DNA from: Elysia chlorotica
Lineage: Eukaryota; Mollusca; Gastropoda; Plakobranchidae
Direction: 5' to 3'
Length of the DNA: 64,000 bases
NCBI GenBank assembly: GCA_003991915.1
Contig: RQTK01000213.1
Location: forward strand, 446,130 to 510,129
Below the pieces are notes generated by a model. The model searched no databases, was not told the origin of the DNA, and saw nothing but the letters and a program-made list of their open reading frames with translations. Of this stretch, positions 43,711-56,225 are shown piece by piece. Every line of letters starts with the position of its first letter. Within the stretch, counting starts at the first letter, position 1. The position numbers and the translations under genes are program-made.

Positions 43711-43716
43711 AATAAA
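43711..43716 (+). promoter_or_regulatory. Possible poly(A) signal of SLC22 copy B
   Basis: AATAAA occurs 24 bases after the stop codon. The resulting 3' UTR would be very short, and other AATAAA sites lie farther on (near 44166), so use of this one is uncertain. Confidence 0.3.
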
Positions 43717-45250
43717 AATACTCAGAAATTATATAAAAAGCATCGCAAAAAGACACACAAAAAAAACGCACAGAAGAACATTTTTCTCAACGTTGAAGGA
43801 AGTTATATTCAGACTGAAGTGAAATACTCAAAGATCGCACATGGACAGTTTTGATGAAAGTCAAAAGTGGACGCGAGCTAGGTTTGGAAAGAGAAAGGTT
43901 AAAAACGAATCAAAAGCGAACCAAAGAAAATTAAGCCCTAAAGAGGTCAATAGCAGACGAATAAAGTACTCAACAATAATGTTAACGCGTTCAAGATGAA
44001 TGAAAGCTTGTAAATGATGAACAATAATCTGGAGATGGCAAACATGTTCAAGGAACTGAAAAAAGGACTGTTAAAAATAACCTAGAGTGTTATCTGGACT
44101 GTAGTAAAGTACTCAAGGCAATCCATTATGGAAGCTTTGAACAAAGTCATAAACGAACCTATTGTAATAAAAAGTATCCTACAAGATAGTAATACATGAT
44201 TGATTTTAGTCCGAGACAAAATGGCCTTTTAACATACGTTATACACAGAACAAGAGACGGTTGCCCCCATTCGTTTTTTTTTTTGTTTTTTTTTTGGTTT
44301 TTTTTTTTTTTTTTTGTTTTTTTTTGTTTTTGTTTTTTTTTTGGGGGGGGGGGGTTTGTTTGATCATAAATTTACATTTATATATTATGGTATAATTTAG
44401 CACCAAGCAGCTATTGATCAACCTCAACCATGCAACACTTATATGGCGCTGCTGTGGTATTTTATTGCTGTAAAACCATTACATAGACTTGCCATGCTTT
44501 GTTCTATTTTTGTAAGATATGCAAATGCATGGTCTATTTTTTTTTCTAAGCGGTTTGAAAATGACTGATTTTAAAAACTGGAGAATTGAAATTCCTATGT
44601 ATTGAACTTTTTCATTCGAGCATATCCAAACATAGTTTATAAAAAAAAAACTATTTATTTTTAAATTGAAAAGGAAGATTGAAGTCTTACACGTTTTTTG
44701 AGGTTTGTTTATAAATGTTCTTCAAATAAGCCTTTGTGAATAACCAGAAATGAGATGAAAATTTATACTTAACTATAAATTATTTATATTGTGAATTATT
44801 AGTTGTTTATTGATCTTGTTTTCAATTGGTTTTCTTTGCTTTTAAACAAATTCCATCTATATCTGTCTTTGGTGGTCACTTCAAAGATTAAATACATGAC
44901 TCTGAGTTCACTTTTGTTATAATTAATTTTAGTTTGACGGTTGTTGTTATTTATTCACATGCCCATTTTTCTATATGGCCCATTTGTTTATATGGCTAAA
45001 TTTCAATAGTACTCTCTCTCTCCCAATATCTCTTTCTCTCTCTCTCTATCTATCTATCTCTCTCCTGTGTCTCTCTCTCCCTCCTTTTTTTATTTTTAGT
45101 TAATGCAATTGCCTTTTTATAACACCTTTCATCACATCAATTATAATTATCTTCGGTACTGGTCCAAGATTTATGAACAAAGAAGTTTAAGGTAAAAACA
45201 AATAATAACACATAATAATGGAGTCGATTTCGATTTTAAATGAAATAAAT

Positions 45251-45256
45251 TTTATT
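45251..45256 (-). promoter_or_regulatory. Possible poly(A) signal of the Ig/H-lectin gene
   Basis: TTTATT on the plus strand is AATAAA on the minus strand, about 100 bases after the H-lectin stop codon, a normal distance. Confidence 0.5.
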
Positions 45257-45355
45257 TTTTACCTTTTCATATTTCTTGCTTTTTTATATTAATCTGTACT
45301 GTTTCAAAGATTAAAAACTTATACGTCCCATGTTTACTGAGGCCAGGGCCTGTGG

Positions 45356-47524
45356 TCAAGCCAGCTCGCTGGTCCAGCGGACGGTCAGTCCATAGATGCG
45401 GGAGTCCCCCCAGGTCCCACAGCGGACGCGGAAACCTCGAGTGTTTAGGTTGACCACGTCCACTTGCATGCGCAGGTTGGAGTTGCGGTAGGCGTCGATT
45501 CCATCGATCCCCAAGCTCACCACTGGCGCTTTGTCTGTGTAGGCTTGACTGAACCTCACGTCCTTGTAGACATAGCGCCTGCTGCCGATGTACTGGTTCC
45601 AGCCGGTGGAATCGCCACAGGTGACCACGCCAGAGTGAGCATGAGCCGGCTTGAGCTTAGCAGCGGAATTCACGAGGTTGGACAGTTTCTGTTTGTTTGC
45701 CAAGTCTTCAAGCTGTAGTACCCTCAGCTGACTGACCATGTCTTGTTTTGTCGGGAACTGGATTCCATTTCGGCCATGACTTCGAAATTGAACATTCCTC
45801 CACTTGGCGAGGTAGTAGCGTTAATGATGCAGGTGTACTCCCCACTCTGGTTGTATGAGGGCGCTGACCACGTAAGTTCCAAGAAAGCTCGCTCTGACAG
45901 GGTCTGGGGCAGTGAGAGATCGCCAATGACTTTCAGATTACTGTAGTCTCCCTCAGCCTGAGGATAGGTAGAATTCTGGTCTAGGAACGCGAGCCTTTCA
46001 CCGTCCCTGGTAATTTCGATGGACGTGATTGTATCAACGTACTGCGCTGTCTGGGTGCCTACGGCTAACAGCGTCATGCCAGAGACGGGGGCAGAGGTCG
46101 GCGTGACCTGTGCTCCAGAGTCCTCCAGGGCGCACCTCAGTCGCAGAGTCTTGGTCAGAACCTCTGCTACACGGACAGGATCTTGTCTGAACACAACCCT
46201 GGACCCTGGTGATGAACCAACCGTGATTTTAGTTAGAGCAGGGATGCAAATGATCACAAATTGTCTAAAGTAATAAAACAATTATATAAGACCAACTCAA
46301 TTATGAAATCACCATCACACATCGCTGAGTCAGAACACGTTGATCTCTGTAATAACAGTTACTACAAAAACAAGTAGATTCACTGACAACCCAGGTATTA
46401 TTTTGGCACATGCATCGCGAAAAATAAGAAGAGATCTAGGGTAGTAAGTCTAACGGTGTTTTAGACTTAGACCCATACGAATGATAAGATCACAAATTGT
46501 CTAAAGTAATAAACAAAGAAGTATATAATGAAATCACCATGAGCCATCGCTGCGTCAGAACATGTGGATCTCTGTAGTAACAGTTACTACAATAACAACT
46601 AAATTCATTGACAAGTCACGTATTATTGTTTGGCAGAAAAGCATAGCAAACAACAAGAAGATGTAGGGGGCGGTAAATCCAACGGTGTTTTAGACTTAGG
46701 CCCATACACATGATAGTTTTAACATTATAAACTACCCTTTGACCAGGATCTAAGCTAATATCGGTTGTAATCACTGCCCCTGGTATTAAGCCACAAACAA
46801 GGACTCTCTTTCCAAACGAACGTTTTATTAGCTTAAGAAACAAATCTGAAATAATTATCGGATAGTAACGTTTATATTATATATTAAAAGAATAAGTTAC
46901 AGATAGAGATTTTATTGTTCTCAGAAAGGTGGAGATAGAAGAGGCAGTAAACAAAGATTGTCACAGCTAGATAGTAGGTTGTGAAAATGATTCTTTTTAT
47001 TTTTGTTTACTGTTAAATGGTCAGGTACAGTCCAAAAATGGCCCACTTCGAAGAAACGGAAATTAAAAAAAAAAGGATCCAATCTGTACTGCACAATTTC
47101 CAGCATAATAACATCACAAATCAATAATAGATGAATAAATTATTAAATGAATAGAGAAATGACTAGAAAAATCTGTTTGAAATGGATAATAAAATCGAAA
47201 GAAAACAGTCAAACCAATAAATAATAATAGAATACGTTTGACAGGGCAACAGTTTATGTTATGAAAAAGGGATGATGATTGTGTTGATCTGACTTGTTAC
47301 TACAATGTTAGTAATTCAAAATTCAAGCTGGACATGACAAACGTTTCAGTTATTTTTTGTTTGTTTGTTTGTTTGTTTGTTGTTTGGATGCGAGTAAAAG
47401 TAAGATCATGCTGCAAATTAAGGAAATGAAAAAGCATACAAATTATCGTAAGCTAGGCATCCTCCCATATTCCCTCTGTCTCTATCTCTCTTTTTCTCTG
47501 TATCTCTCTCTATGTCTTTCTATT

Positions 47525-47604
<80 letters not shown>

Positions 47605-48193
47605 CGCATTAAATGTCTACCTTTCCATTACTCTATGATACGGTACTTATAATAATTATTTTTCTAAAAAGTATGCTTCACGTACACTTTTTTCATCATT
47701 AGACTGAGAAAAATAAAATTGTATTAGCCTTAGTCTTTGAACTGACTTTGACTATCATATACGTTCATAAACAAGGCACCAGAAATAGTGCGGCACTACA
47801 TGTATATAATTGTTCGGAACGTAATATTAAGACAGAATCCCTTCATCTTTGTTCACGCGATAATATTATCCATATTAACAATATTAATTTCACTGTTTGA
47901 AAAATTCTACTTATCTTTTTCTTTTTGTTATAATAAGCAATAGGTAAAAATAAATTGTCAAAATCTTTGTAAGGGCTGTCTTTTAATTTACGAATAGATT
48001 TTTTTTTATTGTATCAAAATTTTCAGTCGACTCATTTAAGTTATTGCAGTCAAATTTAGTGCATGTAAATTCAACTCTTTGGAGATGCGGATGAATTAAA
48101 GTTGAAAATCCCCCCCAGAAATTCGCGTCTATCGTAAACATGGTACACTCTGAGCATCGAAATAGAATGTTAAAAAAAGAAAATTAGATTTAT

Positions 48194-48229
<36 letters not shown>

Positions 48230-48503
48230 TTCGTTACCAAGTAACACAATTATATTTACCAACTTTAAAAGCTTTCTACATATTTTTTATTGTAAACTTC
48301 TATAGAAGAGATTGTTTAGCAGACCAAAGCCTAAGCTTTGGGTGTTCACATAACTTACAACATTGGCTTTGTCATTCCTGCCGTTCACTAGTTCAAAACC
48401 TACACCAATATCCTATTAATATTTTACTTAGATCTAAGATTGCACCTTTCTTACCTGAACACAGAGTCAAGAGAGCAACGCTATAAACAAACAACGCAGC
48501 CAT
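45356..48503 (-). CDS. Secreted Ig domain plus H-type lectin protein, two exons, with a frame change
   Basis: Exon 1 (48503-48455) starts at ATG and encodes MAALFVYSVALLTLCS, a signal peptide, ending in phase 1 at a GTAAGA donor. Exon 2 (46205-45356) begins after CACCAG and restores the frame. It encodes an Ig-like domain (Cys41 and Cys142, with GEYTCIINAT around the second) carrying several NxS/T sites. After a short linker comes an H-type lectin domain (HSGVVTCGDST, VSLGIDGIDAYRNSNLRMQV, RGFRVRCGTWGDS, LTVRW), the fold of snail agglutinins. The two halves are in different frames: the Ig frame ends at 45724 and the lectin frame is the -1 frame, open from about 45820. No intron fits between them. 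This is either a one- or two-base indel (allele, pseudogene or assembly error) or unusual decoding. The layout resembles molluscan FREP/CREP immune lectins but with an H-lectin end. Confidence 0.8.
46253..46716. repeat. Direct tandem duplication, about 235-bp units, beside the Ig exon
   Basis: ATCACAAATTGTCTAAAGTA through CGGTGTTTTAGACTTAG occurs at 46253-46488 and 46489-46716 with about ten percent differences by eye. The first copy ends about 45 bases upstream of the exon 2 acceptor. On the minus strand both copies carry a second acceptor-like TTACTTTAG. Confidence 0.9.
47459..48227. repeat. CT/CA tract and (TG)n tract in the lectin intron
   Basis: A CT-rich run passing into CA repeats lies at 47459-47603, and about 15 TG units lie at 48197-48227. 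Otherwise the 2.2-kb intron is AT-rich with nothing recognised. Confidence 0.9.
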
Positions 48504-49719
48504 TATTATGATTTACTGTTCTTGCAATTAAGACAAAAGCTATACAATTAATCTTAGTGTTTAACACACCGCACTGGTCAGTTCCTGGATGTTATACATG
48601 TACTTGTAAGAAGCGTCAATTGTCAAGGGCATTCAGACCGACCCTTAAAAATACCGGTGTAGACATAGAGAGATTAAGATCTACCGAGTCAACTGATTTG
48701 CAGAGGCCAAGCTGGGAACCAAACACATCGGGCGGATAAGAACCTTTATCTTCCTCTTGCGCTGAATCTCAGAGCTCCTGAATCCCAAAGCCTTATTGCC
48801 CGTGGATGCTGTTGGCTGGCAAATACTAAGGTCGGGTGTCTGACTGAAACATTTTTCATGTCCAGGCTACACACTATGCATCACCTAACCTGATCAGCGA
48901 TGTTCACTGGTGTCACTGTACTATAACCATTTTTTTCAGAGATGTTAATCATCAAATTAGATGTCAACATAATATGTTATATTATCGCGCCAATTTTTCA
49001 TTAATAGACGTTTTTTACCGCATCCAATGTGCAATACAGTAACAGCTAAAAGGGAGTTTACGCCACGGAAAACATTGTGAAATAAACTATATCAGTTTAA
49101 TCATAAATTTGTTTCTACAATCTTGAGACAATCTTAATGCGTTAAATTATTGATCGGAAAGTAAATGTGAATGATGGAGATGCTTTCTGAAGACCAATGC
49201 CAATGCATATTTACATTAAATATGGCCAAATATAGAGCGTTAATAATTTTACCCACGCATATACTTAACAAGTCTATACTTATTTCTAATTTGATCATTG
49301 TTTTATTTTAGCTGCCCTCTTGTTTGGTTTTCCTGGGGTAGCCATGGAGGGTGCTGCTGTTTTGGCCAAAAAGAACGTATGATTTATGCGATGTAACTGA
49401 GGTATTTTCAAAGATTTTCTATTATAGTATAACTTTATGTTATTAAAATTGGAATTGGCGTAGTGATGAGGTTGTGGGTGAGACTTAAAGGCGTGCATTG
49501 GTGTTTAGCAACACTTACTTCAATGATAAAAAACATATTGATGCCCGAAGACCTCATAAATCAAGTCAATATTTTGAAGCAGGTAGTGGAGTAGAATCAG
49601 CTTTTGGACTGGATAAGGACAGGGCGACAATAATACAAAAAAACCCATAACGGGTAGGAAAATCATTACTTACACAAATCCCCAGTATGGTATATCCTCG
49701 GGGCATTTTCTTTCTTTTT

Positions 49720-49800
49720 GGTTTGGTCGGTGTCAGTATAATACGACTGGCTGAGAATCAGGTCCTGGACCTTGTCGTGCCATTACGGTGTGAATAATTT
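49720..49800 (+). mobile_element. SINE body fragment
   Basis: TTGGTCGGTGTCAGTATAAT with GACTGGCTGAGAATCAGG matches the central body of the family at 20713, with neither head nor tail clear. Confidence 0.6.
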
Positions 49801-49959
49801 TTATTCTTTTTGTGCGCAGTGACTTTCTAAGGGATATAATTCAGTTTAACTGTCTTTTTTTTCTTTCCCGCTTTTGCTTCCCCTCTTCATTTCATTTGTT
49901 TTGTTATACTTTCACTTGTAGTTTTGTTTTATTGTGTTGTTTTTCTTTTGTTTGGGGGC

Positions 49960-50150
49960 AGCGGTGATAGCTTAATTAGTAGAGAATGCATAATTAACCA
50001 GTAGGGCAACTTCATGTTGGATCGGTATGAGTAATTGGACTATTACATTATCAGATCATGGTATATTAGCTCCGTGTCTGTATGGTGAAATTTGCAGACT
50101 TAAGTCTTGGGACTTGGCGATGCAAATGATGACTCTTAAAAGACTTTAAA
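49960..50150 (+). mobile_element. Possible degenerate tRNA-derived SINE
   Basis: GGTGATAGCTTAATTAGTAG looks like an A-box region and TTGGATCGGTATG like a decayed B-box. The downstream GTCTTGGGACTTGGCGATGC resembles the SINE at 12070. Support is weak. Confidence 0.35.
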
Positions 50151-50319
50151 AAAGCGAAACTATCCTTTGTTTCTCTCTCTCAATCAAACTTTACGATCTA
50201 TCATGTTTACAAATCTAGGCGACGACATACGTAACTGACTCCCTTCACTGCTCTAGCTCTGCGGTGAAAACCCGCCTAAGTGGGAAATCACTTTGCCGAT
50301 GTAGATATTTAATTTCTAT

Positions 50320-50554
<235 letters not shown>

Positions 50555-50656
50555 TTAATCATTATCAATGGAAGGGATGACACAAAATTTTAGGTAAAAT
50601 TAAAAATAGGAATACGAACTCTGATTTGACAGAGAGAGGGAGAATGAGAGAAAGAG

Positions 50657-50657
<1 letters not shown>

Positions 50658-50746
<89 letters not shown>

Positions 50747-50760
50747 GAGACAGACGAGAG
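50658..50760. repeat. (GA)n tract
   Basis: Long GA dinucleotide run with a few CAGA interruptions at its 3' end. Confidence 0.95.
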
Positions 50761-51149
50761 AGAGAGACAGAGACAGAGAGCGAGTGCTGACTGCTTGGAC
50801 TATGACGCTTTAGCAGAGCAGACTTAGCAGAGTAAACTCCCCTCTGTATCTTGCAGAAGAACTTCTTTCTTCTCGGTTCAAACTTTGTAGGTCTATGAAA
50901 AATGATTCTAATCATGATCCGCGTTTTTTTTCTTGTTGTGGTGATGCAGCAGAGATAAACCCAAGCTATTCCCAGGTAAGCACTGGTCATTATATTATAA
51001 AGATAACATTATCTAGATCTACCACTTAATGACTCTTGAACAGCTGCTCTCTAAAGATCAGTGTTGTTTTGGCGAGAAGCCATCAGCTGATCAAAAACTT
51101 CCCAAATTTATTTTTAGGATTTATAAACAAGAGTGGTCAGATTCTAGGG

Positions 51150-51600
51150 GTCTAGACCTAGATCTAGCTAGCTAGATCTGGATCTAGGTCGAATAGACGT
51201 CTGATTTTTTTTATATGTAGATCTAGCTAAATCTAGATCTAGACATCTAGAGCTATGTGGAGAAAAAAATTTTTTTAATATGGACTTAGATCTAGCCTAG
51301 ACTTCTAGAATCTTGGCCGCCGAAATCTTTGGTTTTGTTTCCTAGGTCGGCTGAGAATTGAATCTATGGTGATAGTCCTGTTTAATATTCCAGTATTTTA
51401 TAAAGTTCTTTTAAAAATTCTTTATTGTGAAAGTTCCTTTTGACATTAGCAAATTTTATTCCCCTTAGGCTTAGATCTAGTGCTTAGGACTCGATCTAGA
51501 ATCAAGAGGCTACTTTAAATTCTAAAGAAAAGGAGCAGTTGAAGCTACAAGTAAAGTAGAACGTAGATCTAGATCTAGATATATCTACACTTAATTAAGT
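51150..51600. repeat. Cluster of AGATCTAG palindromic words
   Basis: AGATCTAG and overlapping CTAGATCTAG or CCTAGATCTAGC words occur repeatedly at about 51168, 51222, 51233, 51290, 51475 and 51568, with relatives such as GATCTAGAATC, at irregular spacing. This is far above chance for an 8-mer. It is not a tandem repeat, and no function can be assigned. Confidence 0.7.
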
Positions 51601-52239
51601 TGGCAACAATACTTCTTTATCAGTAAAGAGGTACTAGGAGTCAAAAACACCCAAAACTAGACATCACATCAAACGACTCTCCAAGGGTTACAACTAGATC
51701 CACAACCCCTTCCAGAGTCAAGAGGTAAGAACTCACAACCCAACTCCTTGGCTGCACCATTTGCTCTCAAGACTAAGGCAGTGTAACGCCTTTAAAGGCA
51801 TCTCTAAAGGAAATTTTAACCTAGAACCCAATGCACAAGTTCACATGCCTACAACACACCAACACCAGACTCCTCCGTTTTCCCTGCAATTACCGTCTTG
51901 TACCAGTGGTATCCAAGACTACTCATTGAACCACTTTCCCTAGTAATCTCTGCCTTTGGAGTCCCTGTGGAAACCCCAACCTCCCCAAAACTCTTTCATA
52001 CCCCTGAGCATTCAATTATCTTTCTCTTTCACCATTACCTTGAATGATAGTGCATTACTCATTCCTTGATCATAGTTTATGCCACACTCAACGAATTCCT
52101 GTTGATATTCCTGAGACCATCGGGGCTGCCAACATCTCAGTGAAACCACAGGAACCCCCACCCCATCCTCATAGGATTAATAGCACTGTGAGGATTCCTT
52201 CATCTTATTTTTTACCCGATGACACTTGTCTAAGAATTT

Positions 52240-52458
52240 TTGGTTGTACTTATATTCTCTTCAACCAGCTTTCTAGTTTTGGTTTTAATTGCATCATCCT
52301 GCTTCATTTTTCAAAACATTTACAAGATTGGTTTGGTTAGATTAAACTATGTCTTCATAGCGCTAAGCAGGCTAGTACTCTTAGTCTTTGTGTCTGCCTG
52401 TGGGGGTTTGATCTACGTGCATAACAAGAGCCAAGGAGACGAACAATACAAGGAATGA
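52240..52458 (+). CDS. Doubtful short reading frame with two hydrophobic helices
   Basis: The frame is open from 52234 to a TGA at 52456-52458. It encodes two hydrophobic stretches, the first around FLVLVLIASSCFIF and the second around LVLLVFVSACGGLIYV, then a polar end SQGDEQYKE. An AATAAA follows at 52551. No ATG begins the frame, and a stop at 52231 would require an acceptor such as GTCTAAG at the boundary. It could be the last exon of an unseen gene or chance. I do not recognise the protein. Confidence 0.2.
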   Translation: MVVLIFSSTSFLVLVLIASSCFIFQNIYKIGLVRLNYVFIALSRLVLLVFVSACGGLIYVHNKSQGDEQYKE

Positions 52459-54474
52459 CTGTGTTTCCGAATTCCATGTATCAACCAAGCAACCAAGACT
52501 GACCTCGAGACCTCGATTAAGGACAAGGCATACAACCTGTTGATTTTTTAAATAAATTACAAATACAATGCCTGATTTGGGTCTGCACCATCCGTCATTT
52601 TTCTGACCTTGTTTTGTACACCAACCCCCTAATTTTTTCTAGGTTTTCTATTTTTCACCCATAAAATACCATTTGTGCCCTTGCTGCGACCAGTAAACAC
52701 AGGACCAGATTTCTGAACAAATGGTTTATAAAATGATTCTTTTTTGGTCCCCCCTAGCATTTTTAACTGTATTGAGTAAGCTATCAAATAACTGCTTTCC
52801 ACATCTGGGAGCTAGGATCTACAATTTAAAAGAAAAGGATTCTTGATTTGTATAAAATGAACAAACTTTATTTGACCTTTTATCAAGCAAACAGCATGCC
52901 ATTATAAATAATATTATCAGATTAATACTTTGACGTTAACCAATCCTACCATGTAATTTTTTAGCTTCTGTAAATTATACCCTTACTTTCACTTTCAGTG
53001 AGATGAAATATTTCCAAATAAGGGCCTTTATCGGATCATTTAAATAAACAGTAACTTCAACAATGTTCACATCATCATGCTTCATTGTTGGGTAATGGAT
53101 TATTAACATGGGTTGATAATTCATTAGTTTTTATCCTCTCTATAAAAGACCTTGTTGAGGATCTCTCATGAGCAAAAAAAAATCAAACTATTGAGGAAAG
53201 AGGTATTGGGAATCATCTTCTTATTCGTTTCTGATGATGTGCCTCCAATATAATAACTAAAGAAAGAATAAAGAGAAGATTAGATTTATATTCATATATT
53301 TCTTTGGTGTTAATACTATTAAACATGGTCCCAGGTCTCAGAAATAACTCTAAAAAAGGTTTGTAAAAAACTGAGGTCTTTAAAACCTGAAGTTTCAGTT
53401 GGAACGAAAAAGAAGATTATATAATTGTATGTATTTATTCTGTGTCAGTGTGTGTGTGTTGGATCCGGTATTTATCCACTTATCTTTAATAGCAAGCGTC
53501 ATGATATCAAAGGATATCACAATGCTGATACAATGTAATTTAATGTCAATCATCAGTATTCATCTGAACATAGCACCTTCAAAGTCACACCTGCTAAGTC
53601 TTTCTGCTGCCCCCCCCCCCTCTCTCTCTCTCTTTCTCTCTCTCTCTTTATCTGTCTATCTCTTTCTCTCCCTCTTCTTTCCCAGTATTTTTTTTTATAG
53701 TTTCCCAGGTTATCTGAGAGGATCCTATAAGACATGTAGGGCAAAAAGTTCTAAGACATGTGATACGGGCACAACGCCATAGATTTTCAAAGGGAAAATT
53801 GTGGATGTGCAAATTACAATTCACTTGTGATTCTGACCTATTTGCTATGTGTGTCATCTCACTCTTTAGCAGAATGAATTTTTTGGTTATAATCCATTGG
53901 CAACCCTATCTTTATTGCTTATTAAGGTTTCGTTTGATATATGCAACTGCATGTACGTTGACGTTGATCTATTGTTTCAGAAGTCTAAATTTAACGCAAA
54001 TTGAGGTTATCAGCATGCTGTTGGTTGTGCACTTCGGTTGAAGTAAAAATACTTAAGATATCATTTTAGTTATTTCCTGTATTATGCAGCTCATGTAAAA
54101 AAGACAAATTTTCCGGGTACGCATGAATGTCATTGTCAGCTGGATAACTGAAGCTGTTGGTGAAAAGGAATGTGGTTTATCTTGCTGAACTTGTTTTTTA
54201 TTTGGCTAGTTAAGATAAATTAAACCGCATGGAGACTTAAACGACTTATCCGACCTAAAATTTGGTTTTGGAAAATGGTGAAAAGTATGGTTTATGTCAA
54301 ATTCTTTAATTTATTGTATTGTACTGTATACAATTTAGTTCATGGTTTGCAAAATTGTTAATTCGCGTGTCAAAGTCGAGGTCAGGATATTTATATTTTT
54401 CAGTTGTATACAATTTACAAGGTAAGCTTATGTGGGATGATTTGTTTTCAGACTAAAAAAATCAAAAGAGAAAA

Positions 54475-54545
54475 TAGACAAGGCAGGAAATCAAACCCAC
54501 AACCTCCTGATTTTTAAAAGCCGTGCTCTTTACTCTTCAGCCATC
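54475..54545 (-). mobile_element. tRNA-like SINE head, Lys-like anticodon region
   Basis: The minus strand reads ATGGCTGAAGAGTAAAGAGC, CTTTTAAAAATCAGG, then GTTGTGGGTTTGATTTCC. This is the order A-box, anticodon arm and B-box, with decay in each. A poly-T run follows at 54549. Confidence 0.5.
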
Positions 54546-54789
54546 TTTCTTTTTTTTTTTTTTTTACCTCAGAACATAAGGGTTTGCATGAGTGACGATA
54601 GTTGACTATCAAGGCACTTCAGTCTTGTTTCAGAGTGGTTGGTCATTGACCGGTCAATCGGTCACTTTGTTTTGCTCATCTTCTCAATTCGTGTCTGTAA
54701 TAAGGAGACTTGGGTGCACCAATCGTTCATTGTATATAAACGTGTATGATAGTATAGTATCACTTATTTGTCCCCTCATGTCTGCTCTG

Positions 54790-54795
<6 letters not shown>

Positions 54796-54846
<51 letters not shown>
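54796..54846. repeat. (CT)n tract
   Basis: About 25 CT units in intergenic sequence. Confidence 0.95.
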
Positions 54847-54848
<2 letters not shown>

Positions 54849-55934
54849 ATCTATCTATCTCTATTTCTTAGTTGTGAAGTGTCCACTTAAGCTAGTCTGA
54901 CATCTCTCTTTTCGTATCCCATACTATCGTTAACATACAGTATAGTACTTTGTTGAGAGAACACGCAGTGTCATCTTTGGACATCTTAAAGTTTGTTTTT
55001 TTCCATTGGGCTGATGATAACTCTTTCATAAGTTTCCCAATATGGGCCAGGGTCTTACGTCTTTCAAGCTGGACATTAGGACAATGGCCGAAGAAAGAAT
55101 GGTGCGTGTTATAGATTTCTATAATAATGGAAATCTGTGGTGCGTGTCCACTATCGAGTGTTAATATTGTTAATGTTATCAACATGACGTGCGTCCGTCA
55201 CGGGAGACCGCGCAGGCAAATAATTATGTACCGCTCCCATGACCTACTTAAGATACTTGGTGCACCACTCTCTAGCGGAATTTTTTTTTTTAACTTTACA
55301 GTCTTTTAAAAATTAGGACTAGCATTGAGATCGAAACGGTTTGCATCTTTGTCAAAAATGATATTCTGTAGTCAACCCCCCCCCCCTCCCCACACCCTTT
55401 AAAAAAAGAAGAAAATAGCAGCACAAAATATTTGCGCCACTTCAAATAATAGTTATAATTCGTACTGTCTTGTTGATCATCATTTAAGCTATCAAATTTT
55501 CGAATTTTGGAGGTAAGTCTACACGCACGTTTGATCAGAAGTCTTCGAATTACACATTTTGAATTAGGTAGTATTCTCAAACTGGCACTTGTGAATTTTC
55601 AGTCTTAATGTTTGATGTAAACGAGTTTGTGTACTATTATATCTTTAAAAGAATGCTTTTAATAGCTGATAAGAATGAAAAGTAAGCTGTTCATCATGCC
55701 CACCGCACTTCGAGGAAATAGTGCTGTTATCATTTTGATAAGTTTGTAACTGTAAATCTTAAATGCAATTTGGTTTATGTGTCCTAGGTTTCCCAAATAA
55801 CCCTATTATAGTAATACTATGGTAGTACTAGTAGGGAAACAAGAGCACTGAATGGGAAAGGGGGGGGGGGGGTGGCGGGGAGTGGAGGGAGAAACAAGAG
55901 CGGGTGAGGGGGGGGTGGGGGGGGGGGGGGATTG

Positions 55935-56225
55935 TCGAGAGTAGTGGTAAAGCCCTGTGTAGGTCGCCGGCTCGAAACACAAAATAAGTCAAAATCATAT
56001 TTGATTACAGACATCTTTGGTCGCAATTTATCAGTCCGATTCCTTCCCGTGCTGATTGGTTCGGTGTCTATAATGTGACCGGTTGAGACTGGATTCATCG
56101 CATTGTCTACGTGTTACATCAGGTAAATATAGCTAACGCATAGGGCTATTTATATATCTACGAGCTAACGTTAGTTCTGCAGTCGTTGACCATATAGCCT
56201 TGCTGCTGACGTTGGACTTTTGCAG
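55935..56225 (+). mobile_element. tRNA-derived SINE
   Basis: AGTAGTGGTAAAGCCCTGTG and CCGGCTCGAAACAC form the head. TTGGTTCGGTGTCTATAATG with GACCGGTTGAGACTGG is the body, and CCATATAGCCTTGCTGCTGA then CGTTGGAC is the 3' part. Same family as 11874 and 20713. A poly-G run lies just upstream (55908-55930). Confidence 0.75.

Larger units (their letters stand above)
43688..45355. other. Convergent 3' region of SLC22 copy B and the Ig/H-lectin gene
   Basis: No coding exon was seen. The sequence is AT-rich with a long poly-T then poly-G run at 44273-44354 and CT repeats near 45012-45085. Both 3' UTRs are expected here. Confidence 0.6.

Noticed and set aside
45464-45718. Plus-strand frames across the lectin exon
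   Set aside because: They are antisense shadows of the Ig/H-lectin coding sequence.
45724-45760. Programmed -1 ribosomal frameshift joining the Ig and lectin frames
   Set aside because: The direction is right, but no standard slippery heptamer is present in the Ig frame and no clear downstream pseudoknot was seen. A plain indel is likelier.
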